NCBI GenBank assembly: GCA_037178975.1
Contig: JASJZH010000003.1
Span: forward strand, 4,278,001 to 4,342,000
DNA from: Oscheius tipulae
Taxonomy: Eukaryota; Nematoda; Chromadorea; Rhabditida; Rhabditidae
Length of the DNA stretch: 64,000 nt
Direction of reading: 5' to 3'
Position 1 is the stretch's first letter; every line of letters begins with the position of its first letter. Of the stretch, positions 34,513 to 46,166 are shown one piece after another. A program made the position numbers and the translations under genes. The notes under the pieces were generated by a model. That model did no database searches and was not told where the DNA came from. It worked only from the letters and a program-made list of their open reading frames with translations.

Positions 34513-37500
34513 CTAAAATCTGGAAGGTGATTTGTTCGGAGCATTGATTGGTTGTGGTCTTTTGAGTTGAGACAAGGTTTGACGAGGTCGGGACTCCTAA
34601 AAGTCTCTTGGCAGGAGTTGAAAAAGTATTTACCGATTGGGGATCATAAATGGCAAGAGAACTCATCGATCGTTGTCTATCCACATCAGTCATTCTATCA
34701 CAAGGAGTAATAGAAATCGACGTGTTCGACTGTGGACCGACAGAGTCCGTCGAGTAGAATCGACGAATTACCGTCACTCGTTGAGGGTTGATTCCTGAAC
34801 AATTAATTGTGCCCCTAATGTCTTTTACCGTCCTCATCCTCGCTGTCACTATCTCCTTGACTCCTGCTCCTAATGGAACTGGACGGTCTGTCGGTCATGG
34901 CTCTCGGCGGTTCCGATTTGGCAGCAGGTGATGATCTCGGAGGTGGCGTGTTTGGGATCTGCGGTGGCTCAGAAATAGATGTACTCTGTAATTCGTTCAC
35001 TAATTTCGAACAATCACTTACCCTATTATATCCCTCCGGAGAGAGATGGGTTGTTTTGGTAGTATGAACCGACTCCGTAGTACTAAATGCCCGTTGTCGT
35101 CGATTGGCTGCCGCTCTTTCTCGGATGGCTTCCGTCATTAAAAAAGCATTCGAAGCTGGTGGTGAGCCGAAAAGAGTGATTTCTTTTGTGGTTCCTTGTG
35201 ACGTGATTGAAGCCTCGAAAGAGTTCTGACTTTCCGAGCGTCCCAGGTTTCGATCTTCTTGGAAATCCTTGAGTCGACCGACTCGCCATCCGTAGTTGTC
35301 TTCGACTTGAATGGCTGTTACTGACCGTTCAGTGTTCCCACGCGACAATGGATCAATATACTGGAAATGTTCATCCTAATAGACAGAAGAGATACCATGT
35401 AAGTGTTTTCTCTCATGGCGGCCCTTCTTCTTTTTGAACTTCTGGGCTCTTCTTCCGGTTCTATATCACTCTCTTGTTGAGGAATTTCCAATTGCGACCA
35501 TTTTGATCCATCAAGTATGGAGTTGAAGGTCTGAAGACTACAAGAGAAGGATAACTAAATTACCTTTCCCGTTTTCCAAGCCTTGTGCAGTTCCAAACCA
35601 AACAATATAGGAATCGCCAAGAGTGGGGCAGTTACCAATACCCAGGCAAGAGACTAATGACATCTATAGTTGAGTGTCAATAACAACACTCACTTCGTAT
35701 GCCCACGGGACTGGATTTACTCCTATTCTGATCCTTTTCCATGTTGTTAAGAATAACATCGTAGCTACCTAAAAAAAATGATAATCCATTCTAGTTGTTT
35801 ATCGTTCAAACTATCAGAATAACGGGCGTGGCGATACTCCAGCAGTATTTGACGAATAATCCTCCTGGACCAATGACGTAAGAGATCCTCTGACTTGGTG
35901 TTAAAGTAGACCATCGCTGAAGAAGAGGAACTCGCAGCATGCAAGTGATGTTCCGAAGAAAATTGTTCACACCTAGAGAATGTTTACGCAGAAAATGCAT
36001 ACCATAAACGTGAGAGACGAGAAGGAGTAGAAGAAGAAGACAGAGAGTGACAGTCCATGAGGCGATGAGGCTGTCTATAGAGTAGAAGAGGAGGGCGCCT
36101 CCCTAGAAGCGTGTTTTGAAGAATCAAAACTATCACACTTTTGTGCAAAGTGGTAGGCCGAGAACAAATCCGAAAACCGAGAAAAGAAGAAAGAGTCGTG
36201 TCTCGAATCGCTGGTTCTTTGAACCAAACTGAGCTAAGAGAGAGGAAGTGACGAGGCGAACCCTGAAGACAAAAAGAATTCTTAGATACACAGAATTTAC
36301 CAAGAGTACTGGGCATCAACTACAGCCAAGGTCATTGCCAATGCGAAAAGTCCAAACCAAAGATGGCCGCCTTGGACAGTTTCGGTCATCGAGGGAAGGA
36401 TCACAAGTGTGAAGTAACGAGGTTCAAACACTGGGAATATCAGTAAGATTCGAAGAGACACTCACCTGCCAGGCGATGAACATCAATTCCAGAAAGATGT
36501 GAAAGATTGCCGGCAAAGGAGAAGACGACCAGAGCAGCCAGAAACGAGCAGAGAATTGTGCTGAAAAAGTTGGCTCAAGTTTTTAATCGTCAACCTTGAC
36601 ACGATAATGGCTGAATCTCTATAAATATTGTTTCGGAATCGGTTGAGAGCAGCCAATGGAATCAAGGGTCCACCGCATAGAGCCAGCTCGAACAGGACTT
36701 GTTCCAGACAGCTCAGCCATAACTGAAAGTGATGATCTGAAAGGAACTTTTTTTTCTGTTACCTCAATAGAATATAGTTTTTTGAAATTGAAGCTGAACA
36801 GGTAAGAGAGACCAATTGATGCGCCGGGCAGAGAACTGCCACATAAGCAGAGGATAATCAGCTGGGAAAAATAATTTACTTTCATTCGAGTTCATACCAT
36901 GAAAATTGGAAAGGTGGCAGTGAATTGGGTGGTCGGAGTAGATTTGAGATAGACTAGTGCTGTTAGAAGCCAGGCAGCGGCTAGGCCGGCAACCAGGGAA
37001 GGTTGAAGAGCGCCAATAAGTCCTCCAGAAAGATGAAGAATATTTGAGCTGAAAACATTTTGTTGGAAGACTAGAAGAACAAACTGTAGAAATGCCTCAG
37101 TTGATAGAAGAGTAGAATTCGAGATCTGACATGAGTCAAGGGATCCGACGGCACAGCACGAACGAGTGGAGGTCAGATCTACAGATGGAATCACGAGTTC
37201 CAATACTGACTTACTCCTTTCACAACTTGACCATGGAAGAGATGAGGTAAAGACAATATCTGTGAGATAAAACAAAGACCAAGTAGCGTAAACGTTGAAG
37301 TAGAGGCAGAAGGGAATGGCCATGAGAACTAGTGCCCAACCGAGACCTGAAAACAGGTCTTTGAGTCTAGACACAATGTACCTGAAGCAGCTGAGGCAAT
37401 TCGTTCCATAGCCTTGATGGGTCCCATGGCGGCAAATTGACCGATGCAAAACAGTAGATAGGCCAAAGGAAAGCCGACCAGTAAGTGTAGAAGGAGGTAT

Positions 37501-37929
37501 GGGATAAGAACAATACCTTCGAGGCACGTTTTACAGATTACAAGGAGTCAATACCACTGAACCGATAGACGAGAGCAGGGAACTTTATGATATTGCCGAT
37601 TCCAATGACAAGAGCCATACTATGCGAGAGAAAATCATTCTAAACCTTCTTTAGTGTCTCTCGAATCAGTCTCTTACCTGAGACTTCCACAACTGTCTGA
37701 CTTCGTACTTCCTCTCCATATAATAATTCTCTTTTCTGTGAATATACCACCATTTTCTTTGAGGTACAGATTGAGGCAGAGATTCGGGAGAAATTACTTC
37801 CACTGCTGACTGAAAACTGACCAGTATAGAGAAAAAACAAAATGTGAAAGCCAATGCGAAACCATGAACGGATATGCCATTGACACGGTCGTAATATGAC
37901 TTTCTATAGTTCAATTTTCCGGGGAGATC
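34513..37929 (-). CDS. SLC6-family (sodium/neurotransmitter symporter-type) transporter, atypical; 5' end incomplete
   Basis: Multi-pass protein with the family's first helix (YEVRQLWKSQ, then MALVIGIGNIIKFPALVYRF, about 37540-37690), which unwinds at the ion and substrate site in characterised members. Other helices include GIVLIPYLLLHLLVGFPLAY, GLGWALVLMAIPFCLYFNVY and, later, LIILCLCGSSLPGASIGLSY. The canonical Arg of NVWRFPY is Lys (IIKFP), and overall similarity to standard transporters is low, so the substrate cannot be predicted. After the last helix (near 35640) is a cytosolic tail of about 250 residues, rich in Ser, Arg and Pro (PQIPNTPPPRSSPAAKSEPP), ending NAPNKSPSRF at 34513. The most upstream exon I can place begins near 37929 (DLPGKLNYRKSYYDRVNG). 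No initiating Met was found in frame, so one or more 5' exons are missing from the model. The junction between the first two exons is also uncertain. Confidence 0.7.
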
Positions 37930-38450
37930 CTATGAAACAAGAACATCTGGGTTTTTGCCATTAATCAGTCCCGGTGTCTGGCAACGAACCTTCGTCTTGT
38001 GGACGAGACATTGCGCACTTTGCCACTGCGCCACCAAGTGCAATTTGTGGGGGCTCGACAAGGACTGCCTCATAGGAATCTATCAAGGTGGAACAAGTTG
38101 TAATTTGCTATATGCTGCCAGAATTTTTTTTTCCGTTTGAAACAAGCATTGTAAATTGGATTTTTGGTCATTAAGAGTTCGGCGCAGAGAGCATGAGAAT
38201 TTTTCCCTGTTTGAACCCGCGCCATCCACAATATTTGAAAGGCAAATGCCCATTTCATTCCTCTCCAGCCAGTTTTTTCTACACCTTTCCCTTGTTTATT
38301 TTTTGTAGTAAAACTGACCGAGCTTGCTATGGATTTGACGCTCGTTGCACCATCATATGTTGTAAAAGAAGAAATGTATCGAACACGAGTATTTGGCTTA
38401 TCCTTCTTCCTTTTTTCTCTCGAGGACGTTCTAAAATTGTTTTCGTGTGA
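37930..38450. other. Region between the SLC6 and coiled-coil genes, with a tRNA-like relic
   Basis: Upstream of the SLC6 exons. On the minus strand 37968-38042 there is a D-arm-like sequence (tggcgcagtggcaaagtgcg) followed about 20 nt later by ggttcg, the spacing of a tRNA A box and B box. However, the acceptor stem does not pair, and the anticodon arm has an 8-nt loop. It is therefore at most a tRNA-derived relic or SINE head. A missing 5' exon of the transporter should also lie here or beyond. Confidence 0.3.
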
Positions 38451-38841
38451 CTAAATTTCTCGCTCAAACCTATTCAATATCCTCTCAGTTTCATCTGCAT
38501 GACATACACACTCTAGATAGAACTGGGCTGCTTCATTGGCATTCGTTGAAAGTAATTCTCTCATTTTGATGATTTTCTGCTCCATTTCCTAAAAGTGACT
38601 AATTCCGGTACATTTACCTTGATACTTTTGTTCTTTTCTGGACGGAATCTCTCGTGCAGCGACGATGTAGATCATTTCTTCGAGCAAGCGCTTCGATTTG
38701 TAGCCGCAATGCTCCTTTCCATTCGTGTGTCATCTGAGAAAAAACGGGTGTGGGTGGTTGAAAAACAGTAGGCAGGTGGATTCCTGCATCTGAGAATTGA
38801 CCTAAGGTCTCAGAAACAGGTTTTTGGTAGCTGCCATCCAT
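38451..38841 (-). CDS. Small coiled-coil protein of unknown function, 5' exons unresolved
   Basis: Two confident C-terminal exons. The first reads KPVSETLGQFSDAGIHLP, VFSQMTHEWKGALRLQIEAL, RRNDLHRRCTRDSVQKRTK. A 37-nt intron (donor gtatca, acceptor ttttag) leads to EMEQKIIKMRELLSTNANEA, AQFYLECVCHADETERILNR and a TAG stop at 38451-38453. The sequence is helical and charged, suggesting a coiled coil; I recognise no family. Further K/E-rich fragments upstream (about 38870-39060, for example MLKAQMERDYLTGRIRKCES and AQFKATEILNQRSRKT) look like additional exons, but I could not join them in one frame. The 5' end must lie just left of the mL45 start, making the two genes head-to-head. Confidence 0.5.
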
Positions 38842-39103
38842 TTGGCGAACCCTGAATTTCCTGGGACAGGAATTACTGGGACTGTTTCTTTGTTACTGTT
38901 TTGTTCTAATTGTTTTTCGAGATCTCTGATTCAAAATTTCAGTAGCTTTGAATTGTGCTCTCACATTTCCGAATTCTTCCTGTCAAGTAATCACGCTCCA
39001 TCTGTGCCTTCAACATTCTTCTTGTCTCAAATTTTACAGTCCTTTAAATCATCCTTTTCCTGCTTATATTTTTGCTTGCTTTTTTTACTAACCAGTTTCA
39101 GGA

Positions 39104-40382
39104 ATGTTGGGACGTTTTTGTCCTACAGTATCCGCAAGCCGTACAACAACTGCCCTTCTTCAAGCCGTCTCATCTGTACAAGTTCAAACAGCCGATGTCC
39201 ATCATCATTTAGAACGCCACGACCTGCAGCGGTTGGTCTTTAGAATTGTTGTAAGTCATCTTTACAGGTTTTTGGGAATAAAGAGATCAAACAAGGCCCG
39301 AGCCAATCGAAATACCCATGTGAACGAGAAACTGTTTCGAAAAGTTGGTCAATTTTCCTTTCGCACGAAAGATATGTTCAGATGCGTGGCAGAAAAACTG
39401 TTATAGTCGATCTCCCTGATGACGTTGAAGAAAGACGGCTAGAAGCTCTCTCTCCTTCCGACATGCGAATAGAAATGTTGAAAAAGGGCATCAACCCGTA
39501 CAAAGAGGTCAGCCCTCGTGTCTGGCAAGAATCCCAGTACACCATGCAGTCTTTTCGTAAGTATTATTAAGTTTTATTGATGATTCATCATTCAGATGCT
39601 GTTTTCGATCCCTATGTGAAGCCCGAAAAATTAGGGCTGTCTATTTCGAAAGAAACCTACGAGGACATTAAAACGCGAAGTTTGAGCAAATGGCACAACT
39701 GGAAAAATGGTGTCAATCGAATTCGCAAGAAGGAGGGAATGCAGAAGTTCGATCCAAAGACTTTCGGCCCAACAGCAGAAGAGATTTACGTACAATCTCA
39801 CAAAGCTCTTCAGGAGAGAAACAAGCTGTCTTTGCACAAACTGATCACAGAAAATGCTTATCTGGTATGTTTTCCGTCTGTTATAAAGTTTTTTTTTCAG
39901 AAGATGTGGCCAGATGTGGAGCAAGGTTCGATCAAATGGGAGCTGGTTGAGTGGAAAGAACCTTCGCGTGTAGTGACGATCCGTTGTGCCGACAATCCTT
40001 ACCAGTCTGGAAACGATATCGCTCAGCTTACTGTAAGAATGCATTCCGTGCAGGTATTTTTTCTTTCAGATCTTCAATATTCACTCTTGTTTAGAAACTG
40101 GCTGTCTACGACCGTTTCGGTCACCTAATTCTTGGCTCTGAAACGGAACCTAAAGAAGTAGTTGAGTACGTAGTGTTCGAGAACCACATCGCCGTAATTG
40201 ATGGCATTTGGCGATTGCACGACAAGGTCTATCCGAAATGGAGCGAGAAGAAACAAGGAACTCTGGTTGAATACGAGTTGGAGGGTGACGAAAATGATGC
40301 CGCACCGATCGCTCCTACGAGTCTTCCTTTGAGAGCCGCGAAACTGCAGGAGGAACAGAAGAATATGAAGCAGGAGGAATAG
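39104..40382 (+). CDS. MRPL45: Mitochondrial ribosomal protein mL45 (MRPL45)
   Basis: Large-subunit mitoribosome protein with a Tim44-like domain, thought to anchor the ribosome to the inner membrane near the tunnel exit. The start MLGRFCPTVSASRTTTALLQ is a typical cleavable mitochondrial presequence (R, S, T, no acidic residues). An intron of about 130 nt joins FRIV to MRGRKTVIVDLPDDVEERRL. Later blocks are EMLKKGINPYKEVSPRVWQE, VFDPYVKPEKLG, KWHNWKNGVNRIRKKEGMQK, HKLITENAYLKMWPDVEQGS, KLAVYDRFGHLILG and VVEYVVFENHIAVIDGIWRL, all matching mL45. A charged tail ends MKQEE. Length about 330 is normal. SEM1 follows on the same strand 162 bp downstream. Confidence 0.9.
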
Positions 40383-40544
40383 TTTTCTGAAATTTATTTA
40401 GGAATAGAAGAGATATTGTTGTCACTTTTTGTTGTTTTGCTTTCAAAATGATTTTGCTCATCATCTGTTTGTTTGTTTTACGGTTCAGACCGACGTATAC
40501 CATTTTAACTTGTTTTATTCTCCCATGACCGGAATAGCTTAGAA

Positions 40545-40821
40545 ATGTCGACTGTTGCTACCAAGAAAGACGTCTCCAAGGACAAAGCTCCCGAAAAGAT
40601 CAAGAAGACTCTGGATGATGAGGAGTTCGAGGAATTTCCAGTTCAGGTTAGTTTTGTCCGTCGAAATATATAGATGAATTTAGGAATGGGCTGAAAAAGC
40701 TGATGACGCAGAAGACGACGATGTAAACGTCTGGGAGGACAACTGGGACGACGAGACCAACGAAAGCGAGTTCTCGAAGCAGCTGAAGGAAGAGTTGGCC
40801 AAGAAGGGACACAAGGTTTAA
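40545..40821 (+). CDS. SEM1: 26S proteasome complex subunit SEM1/DSS1
   Basis: Tiny acidic protein, about 80 residues. It is a component of the proteasome lid and also of TREX-2 and BRCA2 complexes. Two exons: MSTVATKKDVSKDKAPEKIK and LDDEEFEEFPVQ, then (after an intron of about 37 nt) EWAEKADDAEDDDVNVWEDN and WDDETNESEFSKQLKEELAK, ending KKGHKV. The two acidic/aromatic patches, DEEFEEFP..W and VWEDNWDD, are the hallmark of DSS1, and the C-terminal helix is conserved. The stop (40819-40821) is 93 bp from the convergent RPP25-like stop. Confidence 0.95.
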
Positions 40822-40914
40822 CTCGATTTCTCTCGTGCCTGGGACGGTCTCCCCCTACTATCCTGTTACCAATCCACGGTTTTATCTATTTATTCCCGAA
40901 TAATACAACTGTCT

Positions 40915-41569
40915 TCACTCGTCAGCTTTGATCTCTTCGAGGACGCTGCGTCTTTCATGTGCCAGGCGGGACATTTCATTCTTCTCCGGTCGTTCCCATC
41001 GATTCTTCTGCAAACCTCTGGATCTTTTCTTAGTCTGCTGCTTGCTTCCTTCCTTCGTTTCTGTTGGCACTGTCGATTGCATGCTGGAGAGAGGGTGTAA
41101 GCTGAATTATAAAGGGGAAAAGAACCTCAGACACTGGAACTCTACAGGGAAGGGATCCTTTGATATCAGAATGTACATCACTGGCGTTTCAATAGTCACT
41201 CTCAGTCTGTCCAGATTTTCGATGATAGGATCCCAGAAAACGTGTTTCTTGGCCGTTTGCAACGAATTCCATTGATAAACCGCGGTCTGAATAGGCTCTT
41301 TGTAAGAATGTGTGAACAAAACATACTTGTGAACCCCGTTTGAAGACTTCGACACAACTGATACACTTATCGGCAGCGTCTCCGACTCCTTCGAAAATGA
41401 TGTGTCTGCAGTTTTTGTCTTCCAACAACTTGTCTACATGGTCCAGAATATGAGCAAACTTTGTGTTTCTCTTCACTTTCATTACAACGACGCCTTCGGT
41501 ATACTGAGGAGGAAAACTTGGAGATGCTTCAACCTGCTCCTCCTGATCAGATGGGACGTAGTTTTCCAT
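40915..41569 (-). CDS. Alba-domain protein, RPP25-like RNase P/MRP subunit
   Basis: Starts MENYVPSDQEEQVEASPSFP. The Alba fold is seen in VVVMKVKRNTKFAHILDHV, then CRHIIFEGVGDAADKCISCV and EVFKRGSQ; the GxGxAxxKxISCVEVFKR signature corresponds to GSGRATGKTISCVEILKR of RPP25. A second exon gives TAVYQWNSLQTAKKHVFWDP and VTIETPVMYILISKDPFP. The C-terminus is basic (KQQTKKRSRGLQKNRWERP). RPP25 pairs with RPP20 to bind the P3 arm of the RNase P and RNase MRP RNAs, acting in tRNA and rRNA processing in the nucleolus. RPP25 and the paralogue RPP25L cannot be told apart here. Confidence 0.8.
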
Positions 41570-42180
41570 TCTTATAACTTTTAGAGGTTTTAGCCAAACT
41601 GGAATGTAATAAAGTCGAAAAAACAAGTCAAACCGAAAGCGAGATTAACTGAACAGTTCATTCATCACATAACATATTTTAAGTGGAACCAACACCATGT
41701 TAAGCTACTAATTTCGAAAAGAAAGTGATCAAAACACATATAACGATAGCCTTACAGAAATCTTACTGTGTAAAAAGTGTTTTCAGTGGAAAAACCGGGG
41801 TAGTGTACAGGAGACAGGTGTAGGTGACCAGTAAACGACCAAGTGGTTTTTCGCGGAGAAAGAAGAGAGGTGCAAGAGGGGGCCCGAATACCGCCTGAAA
41901 ACATCTTTTCAATGCAGATAAAAGGAAGAAACTAACCCTTGACCGCGGAGCGCGACAGCATGGACATGCTCGAACGTCTTGTGACAGGACCTGCTTCCTG
42001 GGCACTGCGACACGGCGGCTGGGCTGATGATTGGGAATAAAAGGGAAATTTAGAAGAAGATAACTGCAAAGCTACTGGAAGAAATGGAACAATTTTAGTG
42101 GGAAAAACTAGGGAGAAAACATTGATATTACTACAAAAAGATGGAGGAGAAAGCCAATCACTGCCAGCCGCCGCGGGCAA
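41570..42180. other. Spacer between eRF1 stop and RPP25-like start
   Basis: 611 bp between two minus-strand genes. Minus-strand open frames of about 80 codons overlap here but have no motif support and do not join the neighbouring exons. It holds the eRF1 3' UTR and the RPP25-like promoter. Confidence 0.45.
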
Positions 42181-43868
<1,688 letters not shown>

Positions 43869-46166
43869 CCTCAAAATAGAATGGTAAAGTGGGAAAACAA
43901 AGTGATTAGAGTACAAATCCTAAAAATGGCCAATAAAATGCAGGGAGCTCATTTTCGTTAGTAAGTTTGGTGTTTTCTCTTTCTGAATAACTTTCGATGC
44001 TGGCTTCGGTGGCGAAATAATAAAAACTCGGGGACTAAGGGTGGAAGGGAGTGAAAATAATTCAAAACACAACGGCCTGTTGGTCGTCTGCCTAAAGGAC
44101 TGCCTCGAATTCCCGTTCGTGGTGAGACGCGCGTCCTCCAGATTCTGGGTTTTCCCTGGTTAAACGTTTCTCCTTTTCCAAGTACTTCAACACAGAATGA
44201 GAAGGTAGAGAACAGAACTAATTCGCTAGGGGTCCCGCGAGTCTTGGTAACCAACAAAGGTGTACACCGAAACTTGATGTTTCGTTGGGGGTCCCGTCTT
44301 CAGACTAGTAAAATGTTTTTTTTTCCACTGACCGGATAACTACCAATTTAGACTAACCCCGCTTGCACAAGTTTGAAGAGGGTTACTGACCGGTCACACT
44401 GCACAACTGTTACCGTGAAGAACCAGTTTCGAATAATTGCATAGCTTGTGTTCAATAGTTTGATCTTTTGCTTTTTTCACGAAAGACAGAAGAGAAACTG
44501 AACAGAACATTGCAATTCTCCAAGCTACGCCAAAGACCTCTTATCTCCCGCCTTTTATTTCTTGGAAAGCTCCAAGCTCCTATCTTTCCAAAACAATAGT
44601 CGGCCCCATTTGCTAAGCTGTCAGTCGTTGGGGTTAGTCCCACTATCAGAGCCTTATCTCAACTGTCTGTTCATCAAAAAGCCATCTGTCGGTCCCAAAG
44701 ATCTTTTCATTTTTCTTTCTTTCCAATGACATATTGATTTTTCGGGGTCGTCCAGTTTAATAGAACCTGAGAGACGACGTTCTATGACCCCTGTCTTTCT
44801 CATCCTTATCACGATCCAATCGATTACTCTTTCCTCGATTTGAACCTATCCAGAGTGTCACGTTGTGATCGCTTGTTTACACTTTGAGTCCGACCCGTCT
44901 GTCTCTTCTTGTTCTGTCTGTTAGAGTATGAGTCACGAGAAAGACGTGATCACTCTTAGGAAGAGATCAACATTTCCTCTAAAAATTGTGAAATCTTTGG
45001 AGTTAGAGACGTCCCATCCCAATTAAGGACATTCTATATGGACAGTATTTAAGCTCTCTCAGAGTCGCCCATAATTTTTCCTTTTCAAGGTCGACTCCTA
45101 CTTTTTACTCCTCGTTTCATTTTATGGAAGGTCGCCGCCTCTGTCCATCTGTTTCTTTTTATTTCTAGAACAGCTTTTCATCATTCTCACTGTTTAGTCT
45201 GATAGAAAAAAATGTATCAAGCAGACAGTTTATTCGAGTCTCCCAGGGAGCCTGTCCCCTTTTAACTAATCTGTACACATTTTTTTCAACAACCATCCTT
45301 ACACAACAAATTCGAGCAAGAACAGTTGTCCTGAGCTCACCTTCACTATCTAAAGCGCGATGGATTCTGTGGCGGACTCTATTTAGTTGTTTGTTTGTCC
45401 GTGGTCACGAAATAGAAGCGAGCCAATTATGTTGTCCAGGAGTTTTGTTGTTCGGATACAGTTAGTTATTGCCTAAATTAGGTGGCAAGTCAACTTTGGA
45501 TGCGCAGAACTTGGTTTTTGTCCCAATGAACCCACTGGGAGTCTATTGTTACTACGAAACGCCAATACAAACTAAAGATAAACAAAAGGACGGCAAAGCC
45601 GGTGACGGAGATGGCTGGGACTCACCTATCTTTCATTCTATTCCTGTCACTAGATCTCCATTCCTCAGTCTTCCCCACTCTCTAAACACGTCATTTCCTC
45701 TTGTGACCCTAATCTCTGCGAGCGTATTGTTTTGTCTGACTGCTAAATTGAGCAGGAGCCAAAAGAGATCTCGTGGGAGAGATGTCTGGGTGGACCAAGA
45801 GTACAAAAGAACTCACTTTAATTCTCAAAACCGGCGCTGCAACATCTTCCAGTTGTTCTCGTTGGACAGTGATTCCACTAGTCCTGGTTGTAAGCGCTCG
45901 GGAGCACAATAGCGAGGCATTGTTGGAAAAAGTACCTGTGAAAAAACTTCTGAATAGTATAAAATAGTAAAGGAGTCCATCTATCGTGTTCTCTCTCCTT
46001 ATATAGTGTTTCCCTTACATCTCTTTTGTCCAAGTATTGCACAATGTTGGCCACAGATGTGGAAACACCTAGTTCTATTTACTTCTTTTATGAACAAGAT
46101 GCAAATGGAACAATTCTAATTTGTTTTAGACCAATGACCCGTTGATTATTCTGCAAATACTGAAAC
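43869..46166. other. Divergent intergenic region between eRF1 and SREBP
   Basis: About 2.3 kb containing the promoters of eRF1 (left) and SREBP (right). It is low in open frames on both strands. The longest frame (45469-45912, plus) starts at a non-ATG codon and lacks motifs. No RNA gene recognised. Confidence 0.5.

Noticed and set aside
37968-38042. A functional tRNA gene
   Set aside because: The acceptor stem does not pair and the anticodon loop is 8 nt, so only a relic is reported.
45469-45912. 147-codon plus-strand frame upstream of SREBP
   Set aside because: Starts at a non-ATG codon, has no motifs and no splice partners. It probably overlaps the SREBP promoter or 5' UTR.
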